This document shows positions 33,807-48,300 of a stretch of DNA of 64,000 nt, piece after piece (the first letter of the stretch is position 1; every line of letters starts with the position of its first letter). The DNA is taken from contig JAWNGF010000012.1 in the NCBI GenBank assembly GCA_037039685.1, positions 186,001 to 250,000 on the forward strand. The letters run 5' to 3'. A model generated the notes under the pieces. The model searched no databases. It was not told where the DNA came from and saw only the letters and a list, made by a program, of their open reading frames with translations. The DNA is from Ceratobasidium sp. AG-K. Lineage: Eukaryota; Basidiomycota; Agaricomycetes; Cantharellales; Ceratobasidiaceae. Position numbers and translations under genes: made by a program.

Positions 33807-34032
33807 TGTACTTATTTAATAAATTGGTTCGTGGGAGCTTATCACGCGACTCGACTTGGCTGAAGAATCACGACCAGTCTGACAACGCCACGCGATATTG
33901 TACTGCTCTGTTTACTTATCCACGAAGTCATAACCTTGTCAACAATATTACTATTCATACTCTCCAAAGGCCTTCGACGACTCTACTAGCAATCCTATTC
34001 TTACGCATCTAACCCCCCCGCCCCACTTTTGC

Positions 34033-35556
34033 CTACAAATTATCGTAGAGAGCGCTCGAAAGGAGGTCTACATCCCGACCACGACCCCCGGTCCTCGTCC
34101 GACTTGGTTCACGCGAATATTGAGGCGTGCGTGCGGCCGAGTGGATGTGAGACGTTGTACCACCATTGAGTTGGTGCAACCCCTCACGGACGTATTCCTC
34201 GAACAGAGGCTTGTAAAGTGGGTCCCAGCTAGCGTAAGTCCAGTCAATATTTTATGAAATAGAAAGAGTCGCCCGGGGAAAGTGGGATTAAGACGCACCG
34301 ACTCAACGCAGGTCTCCTCTCGACGAGGTCATCCGCGGCCCAACGAATCCTGAGACGATCCAGATCTTCACTTGTTTCATTATCTGGGCAAATGATGTAA
34401 AATTCGCCCTCGCGGACGTGGGCGAGCATGTACTGGACGGTCTGCTTGGCTGTCCATGCTCCGGCTGGTTTCTCAGTGTTGGAACCGGCGGTCATACCCG
34501 TAAATGTCCATCCTGGGCTGCATGAAGAATTAGATACTGTAAAAGGGAAGAAAAGGTGCGTACACGAAGAGATGCGCCGTGACTTTGCTTCCCCGAGCTC
34601 GCAGCTCGTGCGAAAGATTTTCGGTGATGACTTTGACTCCAGCTTTGGAGACATTGTACGCGGGGTTACCCCTGTAAACAATTCCCAAATTTAGCATTTA
34701 TCTAATATCTTTCGGCCGGGACGTACGGCGGACTCGTGATGCCCTGCTTGGAGCCAGTGTTGATAATCAACGAGGGGTTTTCCTACAGGCGCGAGGGTTA
34801 GTCGGGAGCTTAATCGGCCGATAGAACGCGTACCTGGTTGATCATGGAATTTGTAAAAACTTGGAGCATGTTAATGACCTGCAGATTGAATCATATCAGA
34901 ACACAAGGAAAGAGGCGTATGCACAGTGACTTACTCCCCAAAGATTAACGTCTAGGATTTTGGTCCATACATCGCGTCCAGACCAAGTAGAGCTCCCGGC
35001 CGAGCCAACGCCCGCGTTGTTTTAGAAGAACATTAACCTGCCAGCAGCGCGCAATTACGCAACAGGAAGTGTGAGGGGTGCCTCGGACATGGAGGGCCGG
35101 AAACAAGAGAGTGGTGATGGGAAGGGGGCAGGGGAGCGTTTCGACTACATAGTAGTATTTACCTCTCCGAACGCCTCGAACGTGCGATCTGCCAAGGCCT
35201 GCACCTGGTCCAGTTTGCTCACGTCGGTGGGTACGGCAAGCACATTTGCTTCGCCGAACTTGGCGCTAAGCTCTTTGGCGGCTGCTTCGAGCTTATGCGC
35301 GTCAACGTCGGCGAGTACAACCTTGAGGCCCTCTCTGTGCAGATCAGAGTCAGCGATTGGACTTTGGCGCGGTCCAAGGCACGTACGACGCGAGTTCCCA
35401 GGCCGCGGCAAGTCCGATTCCGCCCGCCGCACCGGTGATAAGGGCAACTCGGCCCGAGTGGATCGCGGCATGGCTCTCTTCATTGACAGGGGATCGTGCC
35501 TCGTCAGTAGCACGAAGCGTGACGCGCGTAGACACGGGGGACAATCGAGTAGACAT
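34033..35556 (-). CDS. short-chain dehydrogenase/reductase (SDR), one-base frame break
   Basis: Exons start at ATG 35556 (35556-35387, 35334-35163, 35037 onward) with further short exons to the stop at 34033. Classical SDR landmarks are in order: ALITGAAGGIG (cofactor loop), KVVLADVD with the acidic residue that usually selects NAD(H), NNAGVGSAG, LIINTGSKQG (catalytic Ser region), and AYNVSKAG (Tyr and Lys). A C-terminal block RWDPLYKPLFEEYVREGL follows. The enzyme would reduce or oxidise a small alcohol or ketone; the substrate is unknown. At the start of exon 3 the A run (TTTT at 35020-35023 on the + strand) has one base too many, which shifts the frame just before NNAG. Correcting it gives GEVNVLLNNAGVG. 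A TATA-like TATAAGTA (minus strand, 35602-35595) lies about 40 bases before the ATG. Confidence 0.82.
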
Positions 35557-36875
35557 GGAGGATGTTGTGTAGAACTATAGCTTCTGTTCGAGGCTACTTA
35601 TAGCGACGTCGAGATCCTGATCTCAGCGTCATGCTTACGTGACCGGGAGCCAATCAGCGCCCGCCATCACCGCATCCGGACCTGATCTCCCACCGCACTG
35701 ACATGTATTCCTAGGTGTATGCGCATTTCCTCAATTCGAGGGTGCTCGGCATAAAAAACTCACATTCCTTTGATTGTGCAGGTTCGATTTTGTTGTGGTG
35801 GATCGACAATGCCGGCGTTACCCAAGAACGGTTGCCCCAATGCTGATTATTCGAAATAGTCTGCTATCTGAAGGGCGTAGCTACCAATCGTGCCTACACA
35901 TGGCCCCCACGTTTTCAAGAAATTTTGGCGTGCCCGGGCCGTTTGCGAGCAGCGAAACGGGAAGGTGAGGAGTCCTCATGCACGTTGCAGACTCGGGGCC
36001 ACCACCGTTACCGTAACCCTCTCCACTACATTTCCTTCACTTCAGTACCGGGATCCACCGACCACGGCCAGACACACAGGGAATCGTTGGAACTGAAGCC
36101 GTTCATACTTATCTGAACCCAGATGTTGGTTAGAGGATGATATCTCTGTGAAGATTGTCTATTTTGAAGTACTGTTTCGTCACTCTCGGGTTCGATTTTA
36201 TTCAGCTAGCTCAGTTCTCTTATCAGTGTCTCGGGCATGTACCAGCCGCCTAGAATTCTATCTAGAAACCCACCGTGCTATAAACTCTGGTCTTAGACTT
36301 TGTTGCTTTTGCTTCTTGAGTTTATACACCGGCGCAATCCTTCCCTTGGGCATTCTGGCGTCCATCATTCCTCATCACTAGGATCCGCTAAGGCCCCATG
36401 AATCATTCATTCGACGTCCTATCTAGCCTTTAGTTACTTAATTCTCATGATATCACCACCCTTGAGAACTGTTTGCGTGCAATCTGATTGTTCAATACGC
36501 TCGACGATTTCGGCGTACAACTTATTGATCAGCAACACTTACTGAGGCTCACAGATCTGACTTATGAACCCACCTGACTACAGAAGGAATAAACATTCAG
36601 CTATTTACATGCTTGGGTTGTTTATGGTTTTGGATATTAAATTACACACTTGAGATCTGTCGCCAACGTATAAGTTCCTACCTTAGCTTTGGGGACTCGG
36701 TTCTCACATTTAGTGAGTACTTCTCCCATCAAATGTTTTATTTTGATGGTGCTTTATACTGTCTAATATAAATATTGATATAAGTCCCTTTATCTACATT
36801 AATACAACTCAAGTATACCACGGATGCTTGGTCGCGGGTGCGGACCAATATAATAATATGAACATGGTCACTCAA
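35557..36875. other. intergenic between two divergent/adjacent minus-strand genes
   Basis: No gene is supported. A short stretch near 35800 (IDNAGVTQERLP) resembles an SDR NAG motif but has no flanking homology. Confidence 0.35.
35595..35602 (-). promoter_or_regulatory. TATA box of the SDR gene
   Basis: TATAAGTA on the minus strand lies 39 bases before ATG 35556. The distance is short but workable with a very short leader. Confidence 0.3.
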
Positions 36876-38838
36876 CTACTGCAACAACCGCGTCGGACGA
36901 CAGTCATGTGCATGCGAATCGACCGTCCTCAACATCCAATGCCTATGCAACTTTGGTTCAGTTACCAGTCCAATACGAACGATGAGGACCACTCACATTC
37001 GTTGACATCTAACACTGCAATACTCCGCCTCCCTACATCGCCCGCAAACAATCCGCGCCTCAGGCACGCGTTCGTATGCAACACGCGTCGCACATCTCGG
37101 ATACGCGCATTCGTAATAGTCTGGAGGCCGGCGAACTGAAGCTGGCCGAGTCAAGTCCCATGCCTGCATGCCAAAATCCAAACAATCCTCATCCGCTGTT
37201 GTGGGAACACTCCCTTGCATCAGGTACATGATGTGAACGAACACTTTTCGCCATTCAAGTGCAATGATTGATAGTTCAGTGGGAGAAAAGGGTGGAAGTG
37301 ATTGGATGACTTGTCCTAGGCGACGGAAGCCATGAAGAAGATTGTCCCAATGCTCAGGTGTATGACCTGTAAGGTTGGATGAGTAAATGTATCGGTGGGC
37401 GAAATCATTACTTGCCTGGTTCGCGCGTAATAAGTAACAGCACTCGGCCAGCGAGCCCATGTATATCATTGTCGAATAGCATTTGAGAAAAAGCCCGTCG
37501 TACTGTAGGTGATGTAATTCGCGGTTCCATAAGACTTGGAACGGGCGTTAACGCTCACCGCACAACTAGTTCATATCACTTACCCCATGTGCCCGAATAT
37601 GTTAGCTGTGTAATACCTGATGGAACCACGTCTAAGCAATGACATCGTTTCATTCTGCTCCATGTCCATCGCCAATCCTATTTTAGCCAGGGCGGCACGA
37701 ACCACTCCTGGCGCGAGTTCCTCCAGGAGCATCGCACCTGCTTTTTGTTTGTTCGTCATCAGGAAGAACACATATTCGAATAGCGACATTGCAACATCGT
37801 TAAGTAGAACCGAGCCAAGTTCTAATGGAAGAGGAGGTGTGAGTATGTCGATGTACGCTTGGATTACCGTTCGTGCGTCGGCTTCGTCAACAGGTAGGTA
37901 GTCCAAATCGAGGACGAGGTCTTCAACCTTTCGGTGGATGTATAGGCTCAGCTGCCGGAGTAGGACGCGTTCGGGAGTCGTCGTATCCCCTAAGTAGCAG
38001 CGCAAAACCAGCTCTTGAAGGGGAATCCATGGCTTCCTACGTCTAATATAATATTGAAATTAGTCGGGGTGGTATCTAGCCGATCGCAACGCTCACGTTG
38101 GCTTCCTGGAAAGTGCCGTCATCTCGCAAAGCACAAAGCACATGGCCGGCAGCCCGGGAAGTAGCCCCGCTTGCCTTAATTCGACAATCCCTTTTCGCCC
38201 TCTCCAAAGAACTTCGACCAAAAACTCCATATCCTCGTAGCTGAACCCCCCTCCAGTCATGAACGCATTTCCAGTACTCGAACAGCTCATCCCAAATAAA
38301 TCGCCAACACTTTCCGAGTTTTCAGTTCTGAGCGCGTCGGTCATGATTTGTAATGTGTCTTCGGCGAGACGGCAGGATACTTGGTGTGGGGTCATGTCGG
38401 GATCCATGTCCTTCATAAAATCTTCAAAATCACCGGCAGAGGTCAGGGTTGCAATACACGCCATTCGTATGAGGTGGCGTATACAAAGAAAGCCATAGTA
38501 ATTATCAAATATCTACAGGAAAGTCACAGTAATCAGTAAAAAATGAGCGATAGAAAGCAAATCAGACTTACGCCACCCCTATGCAACCGGATATACCCCT
38601 TGACATTCGATACCAGCCGAGGAAAGAGTTGGTCTCCTCTCTGAAACCTAATTTTGTGCATATTCTCGCCTATGGCCAGGGTAGTTTCGAGAAACGGGAG
38701 AGGGATGAGGTCATGCGTTGCTTCGATCGTCGTTTCGGTGTTCGCGTTATATCGGTCAAACGCGTCCGCAAGGCGTCTGTCAACGGTTGTGATATAATGG
38801 GATATGTTGGGCCCCCATTGCGGATGTTCTCCAACCAT
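36876..38838 (-). CDS. MYND-type zinc-finger protein
   Basis: Exons are 38838-38572, 38512-38097, 38036-37584, about 37541-36997, and 36927-36876. The long helical N-terminal part has FLETTLAIGENMHKIRF, YYGFLCIRHLIRMACIATLT and LAPGVVRAALAKIGLAMD. The C-terminus is a MYND finger: YECAYPRCATRV, then CGRCREAEYCSVRCQRM, and after the last intron DSHAHDCRP supplies the final His and Cys. MYND fingers bind proline-rich peptides; this fungal family is uncharacterised. The junction after 37584 is out of phase by one base at a CCCC run on the + strand (37583-37586). One more G in the coding strand would join GHMG to YDGLFLKC. Two decayed relatives lie nearby. Confidence 0.75.
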
Positions 38839-39479
38839 AATAGACTATATTAGAGGGTAATCTTGGATTTAGATGGTAGGTATTGGTGTTGATCTGCTGT
38901 GTTTAAAGGATAATGGACAAAGATCATAGGAAGCCAGAGATTCGATCAAGGCAATATCGAAATGTTATAGTTTCATTGATAATATTATCGATGTTTTTAA
39001 TTCTTACAGTCTTGGTGACGATTGAAAGAAGAACAAAACAGTGAAGCCAAGGGTGTTGGTCAAGTGACGGGCCACAAACGCCGAGTCTCCTCGTGACGTA
39101 ATTTCATAACTCCAAGGACTTGTGTTTAGTTTTGGTGCATGTATTGGGAGATATGGTGGTATGGTCGTGTTTGTCCGTCGTGTATTTTGTCATACTACGA
39201 TATACGATACCCTTTGGTTCTGACAGGTTCTGAGCCCTGCGAGGCGAATCGACGTGCTATAGCCAACCCCCGTCGTCGCTGTACTACTTATTCTCGTTGC
39301 ATATTTATTCCCGGACTCTCAGACTCGATTCTCAAGTCGCACCGCGCCCGCTCTAGCCGCTGGGCAATGTTGCCCACCCCTGTTTATTCCTATCGGCACC
39401 TGAATACGCCGAGCCGCGCAATCCCGATGGTCGCGCCGCTTCGTTTGCACTCGTGGGGTGCCAACGGAAGCACTGTCAA

Positions 39480-40060
39480 GTCGAGGATGCGTTGCACACA
39501 CGAGCCCACCATCTATCACAGAAGAATCCCCGTGCTCTGTGATGCAGCCAAGTACTGCTGCAACTGCCATGAGGTCGGTTGCAAGTGCATTGATCATGAT
39601 GTCCAATGCCAGAACTGTGAGCAACCCCGTCACTTGCTGATGGTCCATACAGGGGTCCATATCCTCTAGAAAGTTGTCAAATATTTCGCTTTCCGTTAAA
39701 ACGTCGATACAGACCATACGTGTGAGATGTCTGATACACAGAAACCCGTAGTAATGGTCGCAAAGCTTGAAGTTCAAATTAGTACGACGAAGTCGAATGC
39801 GCCAATCGAGGGATGAATGCTTACATTGCCGCCGTGCACCTTGGTATATCCACGGAGCGAAGACATTAACCTCGGAAACCACTGGCCGCCACTTTGGAAC
39901 CCAACTTTGTGCATATTCTCCCCAACTGATAGCGTAGTTTCAAGCAAAGGGAGAGGAATCACTTCATCAGGCGCTTCTGTTGTCGTTTCCTTATTTTCCA
40001 TGTAGTTTTTGAACGAAGTGTCAAGACGGTCATCGACGCAAGAACGGGGCTAGAACGAAT
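39480..40060 (-). pseudogene. truncated MYND-family gene relic
   Basis: Reading from about 40060 down, VDDRLDTSFKNYMENKETTT, then PLLETTLSVGENMHKVGF and FPRLMSSLRGYTKVHGG match exon 1 of the intact gene. After an intron, YYGFLCIRHLTRMVCIDVLT and LEDMDPCMDHQQVTGLL match exon 2. Homology ends after VIDGGL near 39500. The middle, the C-terminal helices and the MYND finger are all missing. The start codon region is not preserved. It lies in the same orientation as, and just upstream of, the intact copy. Confidence 0.68.
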
Positions 40061-40200
40061 GTACCGTCTCATACCCAGGACCGCACCAAGAGATGTATAA
40101 TTTTGAGACGACCGCAAAGTAGAGAAATTAGGTACAGATGGTAAACAGCGTAAACATGAATCCGTGACGCATCAGGGCCAAATATTCTGGGTATATTCCA

Positions 40201-43200
40201 TTACATGACCTTTGGATGGTCCTCCAGCTCACCGAAGAGCTCCTTGCAGGCCGCCTCCATTTCCTAGCCGGGTAGTGCGTGTCAAAAAGCCGGACTCGCT
40301 GACTGATGTCGGCGGAGACTTACCTTGAGCTGTTCTCCGATTGTTGTGACACTCAGTAGGTAGTACCAGTAGCTGGTGGCGCCATGTCAGCCCAGAATGA
40401 GGATAGAATGCTGGGTACGTACCGAGAGAACTCGCCGCTTCTCACACTGCTAGCCCCAACGTCGGTTCGAGCCATCCTGGTAGATAGGACTAGTGCATCA
40501 TGCATGAAGTCGGGTTGCATATCAGCAACGCCTTGAATGTCGTGAGGGAGCGGGAACTAGTTAGATGCCCGTCAGAAAACGTCGTGCCAATCAAGAGCGG
40601 CTGGACCTGCCTTGTTGGCGAGACTTGACGCCACCAAATAGAAGCTAGTTTTGATTGTTCGGGTAAAGCGCCGGCGATAAGGTGAGAGCACTGATATAAA
40701 CTCCTCAATGATATATTCATCGAAAGGGGTTGTTCCAATTGCCGCACGCGCTTCGCGATATCGGTCTGTAGCAGGGTTAGACACCCGAGTGATGTAGGAA
40801 GGGCTTGACCTACCTAGAATAACCCGACAACTTTTTAGGAGCTTATTTACCACATCTCCTCGGAATGCTAAACGAAAGAAAAATTAGATGGGTCAAATAC
40901 GCGGTCACCGTACTCCACCTACGTTTAGCGAGTTGAGGCTCCGAGTTGGCAAACCTTTTCGAGACAAGTTACGTCAGAGTATGAGCCTGAAAGTATGAAC
41001 TGGAGCGTACGTACATGAGTAGCGGCATAATTGCTATCAACTCTGTTTGAAGCTACATATCCCGATGTAGAAATCAATACAACTTGTCCCAAAGTTTGCG
41101 TTAAGCAGTATACCTTCATTTCTCGATGTCGCAAGTCGTGCTCAACACGCTCCAGCGCAGCTTGGGGAGCTCGGAATGCTGGATCCGCAGGCATTGTTGC
41201 GCGAACATAGGCTTGCAGAATAGTGTTATAGCTTGCAACCGAATCAGTACAACAGAAAAGCAATGTAACTTATCGACACACCCTAGTAGCCCGTATACGA
41301 TACGAGCAGCTGATTCCCTCAGTTGCTTCCTGGCGGGGTTGCGCAAAACAACCAGTTGGAATGTTCCGACTATTGCCAGCGCGACCGCCAAGGAAGAGAG
41401 AGCTTTGCCTGTAACATAGCTCAATGAGGCGCTCATCCCATCTCAAACGATCAATAAAACGTACCAGCGCGGTATGGGGGTGAATCGTAGGTATGTCTGC
41501 CCTGATACTGTTGCACTGTCCATTCGGTAACGACGATGACCCCTGTTCCGTTTAGAGCAAGTAAAGCCAGGGTGACTGAGTGGATAACCGGTATAGTCAA
41601 TACGAATTCTATGCGGCCGCGCCATGAAGTAGGAATCCATACAGTACAGCGGTTTCTCATAGATGAGATACTGGAAGGGGATAGCGTATATCCCAAGGAG
41701 ACACGCCATGCCATAAGGATTGAACCTATAGCCTCCAAGGTCTTTAAATGCCTGAGGAGTAATGTAAGGGCCAACCACAGACTGTCGCGGTGGAATCTTA
41801 CCTCCAGAACTATAATGGCAACAATATACCCCACAGCGGAGCCAACTATCTGCATGACGAACGTGAACAATGTTTGTCCTGGAGGCCGAGTGTCAGTTAG
41901 CCTCGTTCTCAGCGTGGGCACTTGGATTAAGGTTACCTAATGTCGGCGTGAGTGCGACCACAACGGTGATTAATCCTCCAGTCAGCCCATAGCTGATGAA
42001 CCATTGTCTTGTTGCCGGCGCCCACTGGTTTGCGTTAGTCCAGGAAGGCTTGAAGCAACCGTTTAAAACACTCACAATCAAGACAGCAAAAATAAGTGTT
42101 GCAGCAGCAGTCTTCCCAGCGTAAATACTAGTCGGACTCTCCAAAAGCTTTTCTAGCTGCTCGAGCTTTTGCCAGATATTTGTTTTCTTGGGTACATATT
42201 CTTGTTGCTCAAGTATTGCCTGTATGACTGACTTCAGTAAACCTCCATAACACCAGTGGAAAATCTCACCAAAGCCTCCCGAACGCAAAGCTCCCGGTCC
42301 TCAATTGAGCTTGCGGCATCAATTTCCATGTCTCCAGCCTCTTCCTGTGATTCCGTAGGTCGAGTTTTTCCAGAGGTAGAGGTCGAAGCCTGAGCGCGGT
42401 TCGCGCGCTCCTTCCTTTTCCGTTCCGCTTTATGGACCTTTCCAGCTAGGGTCTCGAACAAGTGGACGTGCAATCGCTTCGAATGTCGTTTCCGAGTCAC
42501 AACCGCGTCGTGAAACGCACTCAACTCGTGTGTAAACTGCCTGTAGTATACGGTTTATTTTGTGAATGAGAACGGGCTAAAAGCGAAGAGAACTTACGTG
42601 AGAGCGTAGAGCAACGAATAAACCCTAACCAAACATTGCCTTGTGTCGTACATCATTTGATCCTCTCGAGCCTTGAGCGGATCTTCGTCTTCATCATCGC
42701 TTCCTTCCTCCCCATCCCATTCAACCGTGCTCGCTGGTCGACTAGGGTCCCTGGCGCTCGGGGCTCTGCTAGCCACACGACTTTTGCTCCCTTCTCCATC
42801 ACGGCCCCTTCTTCGCCTACGGGTCTCCGCCTCACCCCTGAGCCAGTCTTTGCCCTCCTCTCGAGCAACACTCTTGCGCTCCTCGTAAAGTCTCAACCTG
42901 TTCGAGCCGCCATGTAAGCGTCCGCAAACTAGAGCTGCACCGAGTAGATCTTGTTGAGTACTTCTGAAGGTCTCAAAGTCTGCTAAGAGAGCCGAAGGAC
43001 CACAGGTACACTTCCTCGTATGTTCGGAACTTGGCAAATGAGATCCCAAGTTTGACTGTGAGTGGTCTGAAAGCGCAGCTGTTTTGGTATCCGGGGATAT
43101 TGGGGACGAGCTGGCCAGGGTTTCACTAAGGGCCGGCCGAACACTAACCGCAGGGCTCATCCCTTCGCTCGCGACCTCTTGCGCAAGTCGCCCCGCTACC

Positions 43201-44807
43201 AACCTCAGCCGCTCTCGGATCTCATCTTGTTCATCTTCGTCCAGAACGGCAGCGGGTGTTTCGCCTCCCCCGACGAACGCTCGACCAGGATCGAGACCTG
43301 CTCGAGTTTCTTGATTCCGTGACTGCTTATTGACTCCAGTCGCAGCGCCTGCCTTCTCAAGATCTGCGACGTCAGCGTGGTACTCCGTTGTACGGAGTCT
43401 TTCTGCCGGGGGTCCGCCGAGCGCTTCGCTAATTTCTTGGATGGTCAAATCGATGTCGCGGCGCATACGTTGGAAGGGTTTGAGCGTTGAAGGTAAGAAG
43501 TATTCTGTGAAAAGGGTCGCGTTTTGTACGTGGATGTTGGATATACTGGTGTGAGATGTGATTAACGCCTAAAAAAAATCGGCCGTGGTCAGGTTAGTTG
43601 GCTACGGAGGCAACCCCTGCGATTCACATACCAGTTGTACAGCCCTGGTTTTCCCGACAAATACTAAGTAGTCATCCATGCTCCACCTCGACCAGTTAAT
43701 CTCAGCCGACGTCTCCTCCATTTTCATGGTGAGCAAACCGAAATCAGCACGGATAGTCTGAGCCAGTCGCGCTCGTGCATCTCGTTCCTCGTCGGTAATG
43801 GTGAGAGTGTATGCTTTGTAGGGGATGTCAGTGCCAATTAAGTCCTATTGGTTGCTTGTCCGCCTACTTTTGGCCAGTAGATGAGAATACGTTGCAACGT
43901 GCTCGAGCGACATGACGAGAAGCTGCCGTAGCTCGCGCTCAGACGAGACCGGAAAAACAAACAGATTGACAAATAGTACAATCGCCGAGCCCCACCTTAT
44001 AGATTTATGTTAAACCGGACATTTGGGATCAACTCCAGATAGACTCACAGGTAAGATTTAATGTATTCCTTCAAGTAGGTCGAGCTGAACCCCGCACCGA
44101 GCATGATTGACGTGTAGACCTGAGTAGAGATGTAAGTTGTAGGCTGTCGAGACGCACATCGTGACAAGGTACTTACTCCGTTAAAGCTCATGAGGATGGC
44201 GAGCAAGGAAAACCCAAAGTACTTTAATCCTTGAGCTTTGATAAGAGCCAGAAAATAGACCATGATGGCAAATACCACAGCTTGCGCAACAGGCACATGT
44301 CCCAGCTTTGCAAGGATAAGGAAGTTGAGTGAGCCAATACAAACACCTAGGATAGCGAAAAACGTAGCCGTCAAGCACGCTCCCACAGACTGACCAACAT
44401 GTTAATTCCAAATTATTATGTGAAGGGCTTTGGGATACCAACCTTTCCTGGGGTTCCAGCGATGACGATAAGAATTGTCCCGGTTAGTGTGATAGGCACT
44501 TTGGATAAATCATCGAATCTATTCGCAGCGACGTCAATACTTCGTCCATATCGACAATTCAGAAACGGTTTTACCCTCGTAGGAAAATAAGAATGAAGGC
44601 AATGATGTAGGCCAACGAGCCTATTTGAATGCTTGAGCATCTAACAAGATAGAGGAAATCAATCGCCGAACCTTTGAATACCGGGATCGCTTTCCGACTC
44701 GTCACAAACTTTCGAAAGCGCCTGGCCCTGCAAAAGACCTTCGCGCCGAAGGTTTTCTTGTGATCCTCGGCCATTTGAAAGGCAGTGGTCGGAGTGTTCA
44801 ACTTCAA
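40201..44807 (-). CDS. aromatic-acid-exporter-type multispanning membrane protein (FUSC/ArAE-like)
   Basis: A long gene of many short exons. Possible starts are 44807 or 44774 (MAEDHKKTFGAKVF); the stop is TAA at 40203-40201. The N-terminal half has several hydrophobic spans (FLYLVRCSSIQIGSLAYIIA, VPITLTGTILIVIAGTPG, LTATFFAILGVCIGSLNFLI, VVFAIMVYFLALIKAQGLKY, IVLFVNLFVFPVSSERELRQ), matching the layout of the fungal ER-transporter-like 6TM domain. A charged cytosolic middle follows (43466-42234), with a low-complexity acidic patch (DGEEGSDDEDEDP). A second membrane block lies at 42200-41300 (GKTAAATLIFAVLIVSVLNG, FVMQIVGSAVGYIVAIIVLE). The cytosolic C-terminus ends KELFGELEDHPKVM. ArAE/FUSC relatives export aromatic or weak acids; substrate and membrane here are unknown. 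Exact exon borders were not all resolved. Confidence 0.75.
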
Positions 44808-46805
44808 GAGACAGGGACCATAAGAGGGCGCGCCTTCAGTCGATGCGGGCTCAGTTCACGCCATCCAAAAGCCACGTGATCTGAGAGGACGAAATTCGAA
44901 ATTCTAACGCCAATCTAATTATAGCTGCCGAGGTAGAAATACGGCATAAGAGTAGGCGTGCCCGTTGAAAGCTCGCGGTAATAAGATCGCGGAAGGAACT
45001 CGGGTAAAACATATGTCGCGAACCTTTGATAAGCATGTAGGCATTTGTAACTCATCCACATTACAGTAGGTGGGTGGCTTTGCAATGATACGTACTTGGC
45101 AATGTATTAATATTGGCAGGGCAAAGTTCTTTTGTCAATCCGAATTGCGAGTTCAACTGAATCTCTGTCCCCATTTGAACTAAACGAAGGCAGCTCAGGA
45201 TCCAGGGGGATCGTCCTATAGTACGAAATTCGAGCGTGAACAAAGTATACCTCTTCAGGCTCGCATGTACAATTGGGCGTGCGCATGCATTAGTCTGATT
45301 AGAAGTTGGTGAAAGCACTTTGTACCGGTGGTAAATGCTACTTCATGGATTGGACAACACTCTATGTTTATGTTGCCCTTCGGAGCTACTGATAGCCAGC
45401 CGCTACTCACCTTGAAATACCAGCATCATGGAACACCAATGAAGCTGTATAGCGCCCATCCCACTCGACACACTCACCTGCCCCTCTTGTACATCCATAC
45501 TTCAAATGTATTCTGTGCATGGAAAGAGGATCTTACTGGATTCTCGCTGCCTGGCGCGGTAAAGAAGCAAGGAATTTCGTCAGCGAAATCCAATCCAATT
45601 CGCTTCTGGTTCTTCATAACAGATATGGAGATGTTCTTCATTCTTCTGGAGAGCTAAAAACATGCTGTTTCGCTCACCATGCGAGCGATTTCAAAATTTA
45701 AAATAAGTTTCAGCCACACACTAACGACCGAAACCAATGAAAGACAAGGAGGCACATCAGGGTCAAGGAACCGGTTGAGGTCAAAGCGCTCCGTATATTG
45801 ATAATATTTTTCTTCTCTGTTTATCTGAAACCAATATTTGAACGAACACATATGCTAAAACGCAATCCTACCATATGTTTCCTAGCTGCCTCCCTTGCTT
45901 GCGCCTATCCTCGGTCGCTAATCCCGTCACTCATGCATAGATTCTGTAATGGTTACCAGTTATACAAGGTGAAATACCTGCGGACCAAACTTGGAGTTTG
46001 GGCAGAAGCTTTTCGCACAATGAGACTTGCCATGATATTAAAAATATGGCTCAAGTGACAGAAAATGACAGAAGCGAGATCGATGCGGAGCGTTGACGTT
46101 CTACGAGTGGAAATACCCTATGTACGAGCAGGGGTTGCTCAGTCTCCCTCTTGATACCTCCCAATGTTTAATTTACAGGCAGGCGATATCAGAGACCTGT
46201 GGAAACCCACCTGGACTCTCATCCCCCCTACCAAGAATTGTCAATACTACAGTGGTTTCTTGTTTCATTCATTCAGCGATTCAGCCTACGTATATGAGTA
46301 TCCTTCATCAGACGTAGTAGTACCGTCCCTATATTTTTACGATCCCACATGTCCAAAAGCTCACGCAGAGGATTACTTCTTTTACACCGTTATTTTTCCG
46401 AACAATAAACAGCAGTATATGCGCCCAGGCCCTGATTTTGGCAAAACAATTGCAACTGTATGTTTGATACTTATATAGAGGCAATGTCTCATACGAAGGC
46501 CTAGGCTTGTTTCCCTGAAGTTAGAGCCCCTGCGAATGCATAATGTCAAGTCCTCGACACCTTCCGGCGGGCTGCGCGTAATTAGGAAGAGAGGTTTAGC
46601 CCCTAGCGACTAAGGGGATGAATGATTATGGCTGAGTGGTACCAGGCCGCCATCCGGGACTGGCTCGCCGAATGCTGAAGACCGCCACTCTGAATACTAC
46701 TGGCAGGACGAGTGATTCAATGGTCGTGCGAGTATGAGAACGTATAATAAGTACACCAGAACCTAGAATACATGCGAAAACAGGAAAACTCCTAGAAGGC
46801 GGGCC
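44808..46805. other. long intergenic stretch
   Basis: About 2 kb without a supported gene. One open stretch at 46164-46478 (+) reads protein-like (AGDIRDLWKPTWTLIPPTKN, SSDVVVPSLYFYDPTCPKAH) but has no recognisable family, start context or splice partner; I treat it as a possible relic only. Confidence 0.4.
44873..44878. promoter_or_regulatory. CACGTG hexamer upstream of the exporter-like gene
   Basis: The site lies 66 bases before the start at 44807 on the minus strand (99 before 44774). Confidence 0.4.

Positions 46806-48300
<1,495 letters not shown>

Larger units (their letters stand above)
31936..34032. other. gene-poor stretch with coding remnants
   Basis: No complete gene is seen in 2.1 kb. 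It contains a possible two-exon coding remnant (32249-32596), a further open stretch at 32684-32905 (MWKALDRIYKSMISSQNSLA) with no recognisable family, and a fold-back element at 33641-33806. Confidence 0.4.

Noticed and set aside
35774..35860. Possible second SDR fragment (IDNAGVTQERLP)
   Set aside because: Only one short motif matches; neither the cofactor loop nor the Tyr-Lys motif is nearby.
39139..39669. 176-residue plus-strand open frame
   Set aside because: It is antisense to the truncated MYND-family relic and its Cys/His content comes from the reverse complement of that gene.
46164..46478. Open frame of 104 residues in the 44.8-46.8 kb gap
   Set aside because: It looks partly protein-like, but no start context, splice partner or family could be found, so it is mentioned only as a possible relic.
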